NCBI RefSeq assembly: GCF_008373765.1
Contig: NZ_VUJW01000008.1
Location: 124,001 to 188,000 of the forward strand
Direction of reading: 5' to 3'
Length of the DNA: 64,000 nucleotides
From: Nocardioides antri
GTDB lineage: Bacteria; Actinomycetota; Actinomycetes; Propionibacteriales; Nocardioidaceae
Made by a program: the position numbers and the translations under genes. The notes under the pieces are model-generated. The model saw only the letters and a list, made by a program, of their open reading frames with translations. It did no database searches and was not told the origin of the DNA. Positions 1-7,817 of this stretch are shown in pieces (position 1 is the first letter of the stretch; each line of letters opens with the position of its first letter).

Positions 1-2022
1 ACCGACGTCGACGCTCGCGAGATCGATCAGCTCCGCGCGGAGTTTCCCGCTGATCTCGGCGGAGGCCTGCCAATCGCTGTTGTCGATGTTGGCGAGGTCC
101 TCCCACGTCAGGTCGAGGTTGTCGAGCGCAGGCTTGAGGCGTGTCGCCGCGGCGCCGAGTTTGTCGAGGTCCCACAGCAGCCCGTCGTCGCCCACCTCGC
201 GCTTCGGCCTGAGCATCGAGGCGTCGTCGAACGTCTGCCGCATGATGTCGCCGATGCGGTTCAGTTCGTGGACCTGCGCCTCCCAGTTCGCGATGTCCTC
301 CTCCAGCGGGGTGATGAAGCCCTCGCTGGTGACCCGGGACCCCAGCCCCTGGGCGATCACATCCCACCCGAAGGTCTCCATGCCCTCCGAGGTTTCCCGG
401 ATCTGAGCCCCGAGATCCTTGTAGGCCCCGATCGCCTGGGAGAGGTCGGTGGTCGCCAGCGACCGGTTGAACGCCTTGGCCTCTTCGGAGCCTCGTGCCA
501 GCTCTGCTCGTACGTCGACGACCGCGCCGATCAGACCGCCGGCGACCGCACCAGGGGCGCCGCCGATCATCGCCCCGGTCAGCCCCAGCGTCGCGGTGTT
601 GGCGACCCCCATGGAGTCGGCCCAGCCGGTTGATATCGCGGCGACGCCGGCCGCCAGCCCGGCGCCCTTGCCAAACCGCGCGAGTGTTGCTCGAGTCCGG
701 GCCAGCGCGGCGTTGTACTTGTCGAGCTCGCGACGGCCGGCCGAGGCCGACATGACGTATCCCGACGCGAGAGTCCTCAGGTCGGTGTTGAGCATCTGCA
801 CCGCGCTGCTCTGCGCCCTCAGGTTGCTCAGCAGCGCCGGCCCGCCAGCCGCGCTGAAGCCCTTCGAGGCCAGTGCCGCCGCGGAGGCCGCGGCCGCGTA
901 GGTGAGGAGCGCGGCCCCGATCGGGGAGTCCGCGATCGCAGCGATGATGTCAAAGAAGTTCGACAGCGTCGTCAGCGCCGGCCCGGACAGCGGTGCGGTG
1001 GCCTCTGCGATCTGCAGGGCGGCGTCCGCGATGTTGGTCAGCGTGTCGAGCGCGAGGGGCCCGGTCTTGTCGATGTAGTCCAGGAACTCCTGGAAGCCCT
1101 CGGTCTTGTCGACTGAGGAAGCCCACCGGTCGAAGGCGTCGGCGCCGTTGACCAGCCCTTGGGTGACGTCGTCGTTCAGCGGGTCGAAGGCCATCCACAG
1201 CTCGGAGAGCCCATGGCCGAGGTCGCCAACGATCTCCGTGATCGCGGTGAGCGCCGGCCGCGCCTCGCCCTGCAGGAAGCGGTAGAACCCGGTCCACCGA
1301 TCGGAGGTCAGGCTCTCGCTTGAGGACGCCACCAGGTCGCCGACTACGGAGGCGTACTCGGAGACGAACCCGCGGATCTGCGGCAGTGCCCGCTCGAAGT
1401 CGTCGGTTGCCTCGAGCACCCCGGGGAAGAGCTCGCCGGCGGCGCTGTCGCGCACTCGCTTGAGCGCCGGGACCAGCTCGTCGATCCGCAACGCGAAGGT
1501 GGCAGCAGCGGGCGACAGGTCCTCCAGTTGGCGCCGAGCCTCTGCAAGGTTCTCGACCGTCGGATCGAGGCGAGCCTTCTCGACTGCCTCGATGGCGTTG
1601 CCGACCCCTTGGAACGCGATGATCGAGGACGCTCCACCGGCCGCGGACGCAGCGAACAGGTTGGCCAGCGTGGTCAGCGCCGGCGCCGCGGTGGCGATCA
1701 GCCCAGTCACCGCCGGGGAAAGGGCGGTGACGCCCCTGAGCGCGAGGCCGAGCCGGCCCGAGTAGCGGTCGATCGCGCGGCTGGTGCGATCGAGGTTGGT
1801 CGTCAGCGTCAGGGAGTCCCGTGCCGCGACTCGCGTGCTGGTGGAGTAGTCCCGCGTCGAGGCCGTCAGCTTTCCGAGGTCCCGGTCGACCCGAGAGACC
1901 TGCAGGTGCGCGCTGTCGAACGCGTCGTTGGTCGCCTTGCCGGCGGCCTTCATGTCCGCGATGTACTTCGCGACCTCAGCGTTCAACCGGACCGTGGCCG
2001 ACCGGACATTCGGAGCAGTCAC
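1..2022 (-). CDS. Phage tail tape-measure protein, C-terminus missing (cut by window edge)
   Basis: A leftward frame is open from a GTG at 2022 to the window edge, giving 674 visible residues. The GTG lies 8 bases after the previous stop and has a GAGG Shine-Dalgarno 6 bases upstream, inside the end of the preceding gene. The protein is Ala-rich and mostly helical. It has early segments resembling minor-tail proteins (a stretch near residues 130-180 reading SPAAATFALRIDELVPALK) and hydrophobic glycine/alanine-rich segments around residues 320-370 and 440-500. Tape-measure proteins set tail length and take part in DNA entry. Position after several small, tightly coupled phage genes fits. The length cannot be judged because the 3' end is missing. 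Confidence 0.8.
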   Translation of the reverse strand, partial: MTAPNVRSATVRLNAEVAKYIADMKAAGKATNDAFDSAHLQVSRVDRDLGKLTASTRDYSTSTRVAARDSLTLTTNLDRTSRAIDRYSGRLGLALRGVTALSPAVTGLIATAAPALTTLANLFAASAAGGASSIIAFQGVGNAIEAVEKARLDPTVENLAEARRQLEDLSPAAATFALRIDELVPALKRVRDSAAGELFPGVLEATDDFERALPQIRGFVSEYASVVGDLVASSSESLTSDRWTGFYRFLQGEARPALTAITEIVGDLGHGLSELWMAFDPLNDDVTQGLVNGADAFDRWASSVDKTEGFQEFLDYIDKTGPLALDTLTNIADAALQIAEATAPLSGPALTTLSNFFDIIAAIADSPIGAALLTYAAAASAAALASKGFSAAGGPALLSNLRAQSSAVQMLNTDLRTLASGYVMSASAGRRELDKYNAALARTRATLARFGKGAGLAAGVAAISTGWADSMGVANTATLGLTGAMIGGAPGAVAGGLIGAVVDVRAELARGSEEAKAFNRSLATTDLSQAIGAYKDLGAQIRETSEGMETFGWDVIAQGLGSRVTSEGFITPLEEDIANWEAQVHELNRIGDIMRQTFDDASMLRPKREVGDDGLLWDLDKLGAAATRLKPALDNLDLTWEDLANIDNSDWQASAEISGKLRAELIDLASVDVG

Positions 2023-2030
2023 GGCGGACC

Positions 2031-3017
2031 TCAGACAGTCGTCGGGATGGGCTCAGCCGTCGGCTGACCGACCAGCTCGGCCAGGGCCGTCTCCGCGCGC
2101 TTCCGCTCCTGGAGGTTCTCCTCGACCAGACGCCGTGCATGCTGCACGCGGGCCTGGTGACGAGCGGGATGCGCGTCGTCGTCGGGCGACAGTCCCGATC
2201 CGATCCTCGACCGCGGGCGACCGTTCTCGTCGTAGTGCACGAGCGCCTCCTCGAGCTCACGCTCGCAGCGCACGACGTTGGCCTCGAGGTTGGGGTGACG
2301 CTTGATCGCCGCGTCCACCTCGTTGCGCGCCCACTCGACGGCCCGCAGGTACCCGGGCGCCGGCACGAGGACGTCAGGCCCCCATACGCAGGCCGGGTAC
2401 AGATCCCGCGCGCCGGCACTGTCGAGGTTCCACTCCTGGAAGAGGTCGCTGAGATTTCTTCCTTCCGCCATCGCGCGAATGATCTGCACCGGCCGCTCGG
2501 CGGTCCTGATCTCGTCACGCAACGCGTCGCTCGTGTAAGTCGGCCCTCTGAACACACCGCCGCGACTACCGTCGAGCCACTGCTTGTAAAGCACCGGACC
2601 CTCTGGGGTGTAGGGGCCCTCGTGCGCCTCCAGCTGCGCCAGGAGCTCCTTGGTTCGGGCCTCGTGGCGTTCAAGCTTCTGGCGAGCCGCCACCACCTTC
2701 CGCTCCAGCACGGAGGCCTCGGTGAGCAGGTAGTCCCGTTCGGCCGCGCGTACGCGCGCTGCCTGGACCGTGATCACCTTCTTCGCGACGCCGATCCGGT
2801 CGCGCTGCTCCTGCATCCGCCGCGGGATGCTGAACGCGATCTCGGGATCGTCCAGCGCCTGTTCGCCGGTCCGTCCCTCGAGGTCGGCGAGTTCGCTCTC
2901 GGCGGCCGCGAGAGTGGTCTGCCACTCGGCGAGCTTCCCCCGAGCTGCGAGAACCGCTTCGCGCGCCGTTTGCACGGCATTCGGCTTGTTCGCGACGTTC
3001 TCGGTTCGATGGGTCAT
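2031..3017 (-). CDS. Phage coiled-coil protein of unknown function, upstream of tape measure
   Basis: This 328-residue protein starts at the ATG at 3017, chosen because GAGGAG lies 7 bases upstream; a longer frame starting at 3086 would overlap the preceding gene. Residues about 15-150 are rich in Ala, Glu, Arg and Leu with a heptad-like pattern (AREAVLAARGKLAEWQTTL and onward) and probably form a coiled coil. The centre (about residues 150-240) is globular, with aromatic and proline residues, and the C-terminus returns to charged helices. It sits immediately before the tape-measure gene, where siphoviruses usually keep tail-assembly chaperones or a tail-tube protein, but I recognise no such family. 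The function is unknown; a structural or assembly role is inferred from position. Confidence 0.7.
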   Translation of the reverse strand: MTHRTENVANKPNAVQTAREAVLAARGKLAEWQTTLAAAESELADLEGRTGEQALDDPEIAFSIPRRMQEQRDRIGVAKKVITVQAARVRAAERDYLLTEASVLERKVVAARQKLERHEARTKELLAQLEAHEGPYTPEGPVLYKQWLDGSRGGVFRGPTYTSDALRDEIRTAERPVQIIRAMAEGRNLSDLFQEWNLDSAGARDLYPACVWGPDVLVPAPGYLRAVEWARNEVDAAIKRHPNLEANVVRCERELEEALVHYDENGRPRSRIGSGLSPDDDAHPARHQARVQHARRLVEENLQERKRAETALAELVGQPTAEPIPTTV

Positions 3018-3028
3018 CTCAGTTCTCC

Positions 3029-3373
3029 TCAGTCGGCGCCGGTCGTGGCGAGACGAAGCACCCGAGCTGGCGCTTGGTGCTTCCACTGCAGGTGGTCGAT
3101 CAGGGCGTGGAACGCCTCCTCGTGAAGCCGTCCGTCCGCCGTGTACGGCAAGGCAGCGAGCGCCTCCGCGCTGGCGTCGTCGCCGGACGCGAGGCCGGCC
3201 TCCTCGATGAGTTCACGAGCGCGTGTCTTCGCCTCGAGTGTGGCTCGCACAGTCCGGTGCTCACGGATCTCGGCCTCCAGCTCGAGCGCCCGTATCGCGC
3301 CACGCTGCACGGCGATGAGTTTCCGAGCGCCGACCCGAACCGTGCCCTGCCGTCGGCGACGTCGAACCATCAT
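3029..3373 (-). CDS. Small phage protein, unknown function
   Basis: About 114 residues, with an Arg-rich N-terminus (MMVRRRRRQGTVRVGARK) followed by a charged helical body and a C-terminal segment with HEEAFHALIDHLQWKHQ. Three consecutive start codons (GTG 3376, ATG 3373, ATG 3370) are possible. I chose 3373 because it overlaps the upstream stop by one base (TGATG) and has GAAG about 10 bases upstream. The basic start could contact DNA or RNA. It is coupled upstream to the 3373-3672 gene and followed after 11 bases by the coiled-coil gene. It could be a tail-assembly chaperone by position, but no programmed slippery heptamer was seen. Confidence 0.65.
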   Translation of the reverse strand: MMVRRRRRQGTVRVGARKLIAVQRGAIRALELEAEIREHRTVRATLEAKTRARELIEEAGLASGDDASAEALAALPYTADGRLHEEAFHALIDHLQWKHQAPARVLRLATTGAD

Positions 3374-3672
3374 CACGACGTCACTTCGTCTGTCCGGTAC
3401 TCCGCCGGTAGGCGCTTGGCCGCCTCCGCGATGCTCGTGGAGGACACCTTCGGAGCGACCGGCCGATTCCCATTGTCGTAGCCGCGGCTCATCGTGACGG
3501 CGACATCTTCGAACCCGAAGAACGCACCCGACTCCATCAGCCTCGCGCCACGCTTCGCCTGGTCGTCGTCGAACCCGGCGTCCCGGAACGCCGCGACCAA
3601 GACAGGGTCGTCGTGACCGAACGCCCGAGCCATCGCCCTGTCGAACTCCGCCTCGGAGATTTCCTCACTCAT
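3373..3672 (-). CDS. Small acidic phage protein, unknown function
   Basis: A 99-residue protein. The start at ATG 3672 is set by AAGGAG seven bases upstream; a GTG six bases earlier would be only one base from that site. The gene begins inside the 3' end of the HTH gene (overlap 3665-3672) and its own stop overlaps the next start, so the three genes are translationally coupled. The N-terminal half is acidic (SEEISEAEFDRAMARAFGHDD) and contains an AAFRDAGFDDDQA segment typical of small helical proteins. The C-terminus is mixed charge. No family is recognised. Confidence 0.65.
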   Translation of the reverse strand: MSEEISEAEFDRAMARAFGHDDPVLVAAFRDAGFDDDQAKRGARLMESGAFFGFEDVAVTMSRGYDNGNRPVAPKVSSTSIAEAAKRLPAEYRTDEVTS

Positions 3673-4129
3673 CAGCACGCTCCTTGCGTCGCCGGAGCTC
3701 CTCGATCACCGAGAGCTCGTCGATGAACCAACGCCCTCCGCGGAAGACGGCAGAGAGACCACCGTCCGGCTTACGGCACATGTTCGTCACCTGCCGCTCG
3801 CTCCGACCGAGCATCTCGGCCGCCTCCCGCACTACCAAGGAGAACGGCTCCGACGATGTCCCATCGCCACCGGTCGGAACTTCCGCGTTTCCGGCATCGG
3901 AAGTCGCTGCAGGCCTCCGGCCGCCATACGCCGCCTTGTACTGCTGCGCCGATTCCCGGAGCCGGCCCACCGAATCAAGCACCTCGTGACCGCGTCGCTC
4001 TCTGCCTGCTACCACCATGTTCTGGCCGTACGCCTCAAGCTCTCGCAGCAGCCGGCTGCCCTCCCGCACCAGGACCGCGGCGACGAATGGCTCGACGTAT
4101 GCCCCCAGCGGCTTCAGCCGGTCGCTCAC
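3665..4129 (-). CDS. Phage protein with C-terminal helix-turn-helix (MerR/excisionase-like)
   Basis: With a GTG start at 4129 the protein has 154 residues. The start is chosen for a G-rich ribosome site just upstream and because protein-like sequence (SDRLKPLGAYVEPFVAAVLV) begins there; more distal codons give low-complexity Arg/Gly sequence. Residues about 1-70 form a helical region. Residues about 100-150 read VREAAEMLGRSERQVTNMC followed by GGRWFIDELSVIEELRRR, the pattern of the HTH_17/excisionase fold: a helix-turn-helix then a wing. It may be a regulator or DNA-binding packaging accessory. Finding such a gene between terminase and tail genes is unusual. Confidence 0.7.
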   Translation of the reverse strand: MSDRLKPLGAYVEPFVAAVLVREGSRLLRELEAYGQNMVVAGRERRGHEVLDSVGRLRESAQQYKAAYGGRRPAATSDAGNAEVPTGGDGTSSEPFSLVVREAAEMLGRSERQVTNMCRKPDGGLSAVFRGGRWFIDELSVIEELRRRKERADE

Positions 4130-4245
4130 CCCGCCACCCCCGCTCGACGGTCCGCAGGCGTCGTGCCACCCCACACACCGTGCCGCTCCCGGCTCGCGAG
4201 CGCGTACGCCCGACACTCCACCAGCACCGCGGTCACAGCGACCAC
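4126..4245 (-). CDS. Possible 39-residue membrane peptide
   Basis: A short leftward frame ends in a TGA that overlaps the GTG start of the HTH gene (GTGA). From the GTG at 4245 it encodes a hydrophobic stretch (VVAVTAVLVECRAYALA) and then a charged tail ending AGVAG. The frame is open for a few more codons upstream (GVLLGL), with only CTG as an alternative start. The hydrophobic start and stop overlap fit a small membrane protein such as a holin-like peptide, but there is no clear ribosome-binding site, so it may be chance. Confidence 0.25.
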   Translation of the reverse strand: MVAVTAVLVECRAYALASRERHGVWGGTTPADRRAGVAG

Positions 4246-4351
4246 CAGCCCGAGCAGTACGCCGCCCGATCACGGCACGGCGCCACAGTTGTGTCGGAGG
4301 CCCGGCCTACCGTCAAGGGCACGATTGACCCCTCTCATGAACGGCTAGCCC

Positions 4352-4927
4352 ATGTCGACCACCGGCCACCATCTGTTCTCTGGATCGCTGATCGAAGATC
4401 ACCTCATCCAGGAGTTCGCCCGCTTCGAGCGCCAGGTCACTGGATTTGACGACCTCGGCGAGCTCGAGGAGTTCGCCGAGGATGAGGACCGGTTCGCGCG
4501 CCGCACCACCGTCGAGCGCTGCGTCATCCATCGCGAGCGAGCGGACTTTGATGTCGACAGCCATGGCACAGTGACGCTCACCCTGCCGCTGTCCGGAAAC
4601 CTCAACCTGCTCCACACCCGGACCGATGCGATCCGGGGCGTTGGTCCCTACGTCGAGATCACCGAGGACAGCTTCCTGTCGCCCAAGGTCGAACCGCACA
4701 TGACGATCACCAAGTCGTTCGACCCCGACACCGACCCGCAAACCGTTCGGAAGTGGGCAAAGGAGACCGTCGACAGCATCGAGGAGCGCCTCGCCAAGAT
4801 TCACGCGACCGTCGATGACTACAACGCCAGCAAGGCCGAGCAAGCTCGAGCCCTGATCGAGCAGCGGCGCAAGGAACTGGAGTCCACCGCACGGCTTCGC
4901 GACGAACTCGACGGCCCAGGCATCTGA
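4352..4927 (+). CDS. Lone rightward prophage gene; possible stand-alone N-terminal part of a larger nuclease-type family
   Basis: This 191-residue soluble protein runs against the phage late genes, between the large terminase gene (ends 4936) and the HTH gene. The rightward frame is preferred over the antisense frame because it is charged, balanced and ends in a typical helical tail. It starts with FSGSLIEDHLIQEFARFERQ, has a beta-rich centre (HGTVTLTLPLSGNLNLL; VEPHMTITKSF) and ends with a long helix, EQRRKELESTARLRDEL. From memory, that last pattern resembles the linker that precedes a restriction-endonuclease-like domain in a family of large actinobacterial proteins; here nothing follows. 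The relation is a weak inference. Position and orientation suggest a moron or accessory gene, possibly for defence or superinfection exclusion. Confidence 0.6.
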   Translation: MSTTGHHLFSGSLIEDHLIQEFARFERQVTGFDDLGELEEFAEDEDRFARRTTVERCVIHRERADFDVDSHGTVTLTLPLSGNLNLLHTRTDAIRGVGPYVEITEDSFLSPKVEPHMTITKSFDPDTDPQTVRKWAKETVDSIEERLAKIHATVDDYNASKAEQARALIEQRRKELESTARLRDELDGPGI

Positions 4928-4935
4928 CGCCACGG

Positions 4936-6363
4936 CTACCACCAACCCTCGTCGTACGGCGCGATCCGATAGTCCGCCAGCTCCTCGTCAAGGTCGTAGT
5001 CCTCCACGACCCCCTCGAGCACCGGCACCATCTCCCCGCCCATCAACGGCTGCAACGCGAACGCGAACGCCATCGCGACGTCGTCGTGGCCCGACCGCTC
5101 CGGCACCGCGATCCGCATCACCCCGCCATCACCCTGCACGAACTCCAACGCCCCCAGCTGACGCAGCAGCGACGGCTCCCGCGGCAACACAAGCCGCTTC
5201 TGCTGCACCAGCAGTCTCATGAAGCCGAACAGGTCCTCCTTCAACCTCGCCGTCGTCGCCACCGGCACCACCAAGTCGCGCCCAGACGCCTCCCACAGTC
5301 GTCTCGCCAACTGCTGAGTCGGCATCTGCCCGACACCGTTCGTCTCCGCGACCAACGCCCCGAAGACGAACGCCCCGGCGCACTTGACCAGACGGTCAAT
5401 CCACGTGTCGTAGTCCGTCGCGAACCGCTCCTCCACGAACGGCACCCAGTACCGCTGACGCCCGCGCTCGTCGAGGCCTTCCTCGCCGGCGATCGCCGCG
5501 ACCACGACCAGCGCATGCGCATCGCGCTGCATACCCCAGTCGACGCCGCCGACCACCTGACCACACCCGGCGGCCGCGTCCAGGTCGACGAGCTCGTGCT
5601 CGCCGTCTCTCGCCGTCGCCGCCTCGAGCTCCGCCGTCGTGAAGTACGCCCCAGCCGAGTCCGTCCACTTCGCCTCAAACTCTCGCTCAAAGTACGCCGG
5701 CGCCTCCCGCGCCCGGATCTCCTCCAACAACGCCTCGTCGACCAGCGGCGAAGTGATCGAGGGCCAGTGCCACGCCGCCAGATGCACCGTCGGCTCCGCC
5801 GTGCCCCGCGTCCACAACGCCCGGAAGAAGTGATCCGGCGACCCCCACGGCGACGACGACAACACCACCCGCGACCCCGGCCGCGCGATGATCGCCGGCT
5901 CCGCCGCACGCCAGATCTCCTGATCGATGAACGCCGCCTCGTCCACGATCAGCAGATCCACCGCCCACCCACGGATCTGCGCCGCCGACGCCGGCACCGC
6001 CCGGATCACCGACCCGTTCGACAGCGTCACCGCCTTCGACGACTCATCGATCACCGACCCCGCCAGCATCGGCGACCCGAGCGCCAACGTGGCGACGTCC
6101 TCGAGCAGCCGCTTCGCCGCGGTGTCACCCGCCGAGACCAGCAGCACGACAGCGCCCGCCTGCGCGAACGCCCGATGCAGCGCCAGGATCGCCAGGAGCC
6201 TCGACTTCCCGACCTGCCGGCCCGCGCAGATCACCCGGTACCGCGCCGGCGATGCCACCACCTCGAGCTGATGCGGCCACAGCGCAGCACCGAGGAGCAG
6301 TTCAGCGAACACACCGGCGTCCCGCCGCGCGCGATCGAGCGCCTCAATGCCCCGATCACCCAC
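4936..6363 (-). CDS. terL: Terminase large subunit (ATPase and nuclease)
   Basis: 475 residues, GTG start at 6363 with GGAG six bases upstream. TerL pumps DNA into the procapsid and cuts the concatemer. The ATPase domain has Walker A GRQVGKS at residues 48-54, Walker B LLIVDEA with Asp141-Glu142, and a coupling-type motif SSSPWGS near residue 170. The nuclease domain shows the RNase H-like acidic residues: Asp275 in GGVDWG, Glu340 in VAETNG and Asp427-Asp428 in GHDDVAMA. All key residues are intact, so the enzyme could be active. It is followed after 8 bases by a convergent gene (4352-4927), and its start is only 28 bases from the divergent gene at 6392. The usual downstream portal gene is absent. 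Confidence 0.93.
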   Translation of the reverse strand: MGDRGIEALDRARRDAGVFAELLLGAALWPHQLEVVASPARYRVICAGRQVGKSRLLAILALHRAFAQAGAVVLLVSAGDTAAKRLLEDVATLALGSPMLAGSVIDESSKAVTLSNGSVIRAVPASAAQIRGWAVDLLIVDEAAFIDQEIWRAAEPAIIARPGSRVVLSSSPWGSPDHFFRALWTRGTAEPTVHLAAWHWPSITSPLVDEALLEEIRAREAPAYFEREFEAKWTDSAGAYFTTAELEAATARDGEHELVDLDAAAGCGQVVGGVDWGMQRDAHALVVVAAIAGEEGLDERGRQRYWVPFVEERFATDYDTWIDRLVKCAGAFVFGALVAETNGVGQMPTQQLARRLWEASGRDLVVPVATTARLKEDLFGFMRLLVQQKRLVLPREPSLLRQLGALEFVQGDGGVMRIAVPERSGHDDVAMAFAFALQPLMGGEMVPVLEGVVEDYDLDEELADYRIAPYDEGWW

Positions 6364-6391
6364 GGCTCGCTCCGCCCGCTACGGTGACGCC

Positions 6392-6820
6392 GTGCTCGAA
6401 AACATCGACTGGCGAATGGTCGGTCAGGTACTGGCGACGGCAGCCCCACTCGCCGTCGCCGCGCTCGGCGCCAGCCGCGGACCAGGGGCACTGCGGTCCC
6501 GGCTGCGCCACGACGTCGACATGCTCGACAAGCTTCCAGAGGGCACCGCCGCCCGTGCATCGATGCTCGGCTACCTCGACGAACAGATCAGCAGGATCCG
6601 CAAACTCGATGCCGAAGCGACGCGTGATGTCACAGCCAGTGTCCTCGGCGCGGTCCTGGCGCTCGTCTTCATCTGGGGAGCCATCTGGCTGATCGACCGC
6701 GAGGACTGGTGGTGGCAGATCATGGCCGCGGGGCCGGCAGTCCTCGCCCTCGCTGCGCTGATCTACCTCTTCGAGGCCGTTCAGCGTGTACCGCGGGACG
6801 ACAAGGGTCACCCGATCTAA
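6392..6820 (+). CDS. Two-segment membrane protein between the terminase genes, on the opposite strand
   Basis: 142 residues from the GTG at 6392, chosen because residues after it look protein-like while the earlier ones are Ser/Arg-rich. It has a soluble helical N-terminus (VGQVLATAAPLAVAALGA may be a first weakly hydrophobic helix), an amphipathic segment with RLRHDVDMLDKLPEG, then two strong membrane helices at about 93-112 and 116-138, and a short cytoplasmic tail. The gene fills the space between terL and terS exactly: its stop is 1 base from the terS stop and its start is 28 bases from the terL start. Similar small membrane proteins with an LRHDV-type helix are common in actinobacteria without a known role. 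Superinfection exclusion or lysis control are possible guesses from position. Confidence 0.65.
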   Translation: MLENIDWRMVGQVLATAAPLAVAALGASRGPGALRSRLRHDVDMLDKLPEGTAARASMLGYLDEQISRIRKLDAEATRDVTASVLGAVLALVFIWGAIWLIDREDWWWQIMAAGPAVLALAALIYLFEAVQRVPRDDKGHPI

Positions 6821-6821
6821 G

Positions 6822-7358
6822 TCAGCCACGACGCTCCTCCCGCTCGCGTTCCTGGCGCTCCAGCTGCGCCATCAGCTGCGCCGCATCGAGCGCAGCGGCC
6901 GTCTTGTCCCGGCCGAGCCGGGCCGCCGACAGCGGGTCGAGGCCGAGCCGCGTTCGCCCGGTCGTCGCCCTCGTCTCGGCGCGGTGGAGGAGGAGGTACG
7001 CCGCGCGTACGCGCTCGTCACCGAGGTCGCCGATCGGGTGCTTCTCCGTGGCCTGATCGGCGAGCCACTCGCTGACGAGCTGCACCTGAGCCTCCGCGCG
7101 GGCCCACGCGTACAGCGCCGGCCGCCAGTGCCCGGCTTGCAGGTAGGCGGTCGACGGGTCAGCGAGCACCAGGTCAACGAGCTCCTTCGCGAGCGGATCC
7201 ACCTTCCGCGGGCTGTACGCGCCATGGCTGTCCTGCCACCGCATGTCGGCCACCTCGTTGCCAGGAGCGAACGGCGGCCGCTGCCCCGGGAACGCCGGCA
7301 CCCAGCCGCCCGCCTCCTCACCCTCGGCCTTCTCGGCGTAGTACTCGCCCGCGCTCAC
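6822..7358 (-). CDS. terS: Terminase small subunit
   Basis: 178 residues with a GTG start at 7358 that overlaps the preceding stop (GTGA). The small subunit recognises the packaging site on phage DNA and delivers it to TerL. The sequence contains the pattern common in actinophage small terminases: PAFPGQRPPFAPGNEVA near the start, HGAYSPRKVDPLAKELVD in the middle, then a helical body (WARAEAQVQLVSEWLADQ) and a strongly charged C-terminal helix (LMAQLERQEREREERRG). It sits upstream of terL, as expected, but is separated from it by a gene on the other strand. The repeat array at 7818-7973 lies about 460 bp upstream and could be its binding site. Confidence 0.85.
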   Translation of the reverse strand: MSAGEYYAEKAEGEEAGGWVPAFPGQRPPFAPGNEVADMRWQDSHGAYSPRKVDPLAKELVDLVLADPSTAYLQAGHWRPALYAWARAEAQVQLVSEWLADQATEKHPIGDLGDERVRAAYLLLHRAETRATTGRTRLGLDPLSAARLGRDKTAAALDAAQLMAQLERQEREREERRG

Positions 7359-7528
7359 GACCGCCGCCCCTTCCTCCGACGCAGCTCCCGCCGGGCCTGC
7401 GCACGCTGCCTCGCCTCACGACGCGCACGAGCCCTCTTCTGCCGCGCCCGATGCCGATGCCGCGGCCAGTGCGCCCCCGACCGCACTACCGTCCTCGGCG
7501 TACACCAGTCCTCCTCGAGGCTCACCAC
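7355..7528 (-). CDS. Small strongly basic phage protein
   Basis: 57 residues from the GTG at 7528, chosen because GGGAGG lies six bases upstream; longer starts would read through the non-coding region. After a short acidic N-terminus (VSLEEDWCTPRTVV) the protein is almost entirely Arg, Ala, His and Lys (HRARQKRARARREARQRAQ), pointing to nucleic-acid binding. Its stop overlaps the terS start, so the two are probably co-translated. Short HNH nucleases are often found before terS, but no HNH residues are present here. Function unknown. Confidence 0.55.
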   Translation of the reverse strand: MVSLEEDWCTPRTVVRSGAHWPRHRHRARQKRARARREARQRAQARRELRRRKGRRS

Positions 7529-7592
7529 GCACCGCCTCCCGCGGCCCCAGATCGGGCGTCGGAGTTGGGGTCCAACTCCGAACCGAGCGAAC

Positions 7593-7655
7593 CAACCCGG
7601 CTCTGACCTGCGGAAACACCACACGCCCCGGTCCGCGGTCCGCACACAGTCCGCA
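7593..7655 (-). repeat. Inverted copy of the 63-bp composite sequence seen at the right border
   Basis: On the minus strand this reads a 19-base part with two TGCGGAC units, a 20-base unrelated spacer, then a 24-base part beginning TTTCCGCAGGTCAGAG. The same 19-20-24 layout occurs on the plus strand at 12533-12595. The 24-base parts differ at one position and the 19-base parts at three, while the spacers are unrelated. It lies in the 454-bp gap between the basic-protein gene and the ATPase gene, upstream of the terminase genes. Confidence 0.8.
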
Positions 7656-7791
7656 GGACCCCCGCGAATCCGGCCTCAACCGGCCACGAGTAGACCGCGC
7701 GGGGCATCTGCACATCGCCGGATCGAGCCAAGCGCGCGGCCCGCGACTCACCCGGGGGATGGGAGTTCGTGTCGCGTCGCGCCAGTCTCAG

Positions 7792-7817
7792 TCTCACCCC
7801 TATAGAGGGGGGTGAGA
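7792..7817. promoter_or_regulatory. Perfect hairpin-forming inverted repeat beside the repeat array
   Basis: Arms TCTCACCCC (7792-7800) and GGGGTGAGA (7809-7817) are perfectly complementary, with an 8-base loop. The right arm touches the first repeat of the array at 7818. There is no T-run on either strand, so a simple intrinsic terminator is unlikely. A protein-binding site or packaging/origin structure fits better, but this is inferred. Confidence 0.55.

Noticed and set aside
3029-3672. Programmed frameshift pair of tail-assembly chaperones before the tape measure
   Set aside because: The two small genes overlap only by start/stop and no slippery heptamer was seen at their junction.
4313-4945. 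210-codon leftward gene opposite 4352-4927
   Set aside because: Val/Gly/Asp-rich shadow; the rightward frame has normal composition and clear helices.
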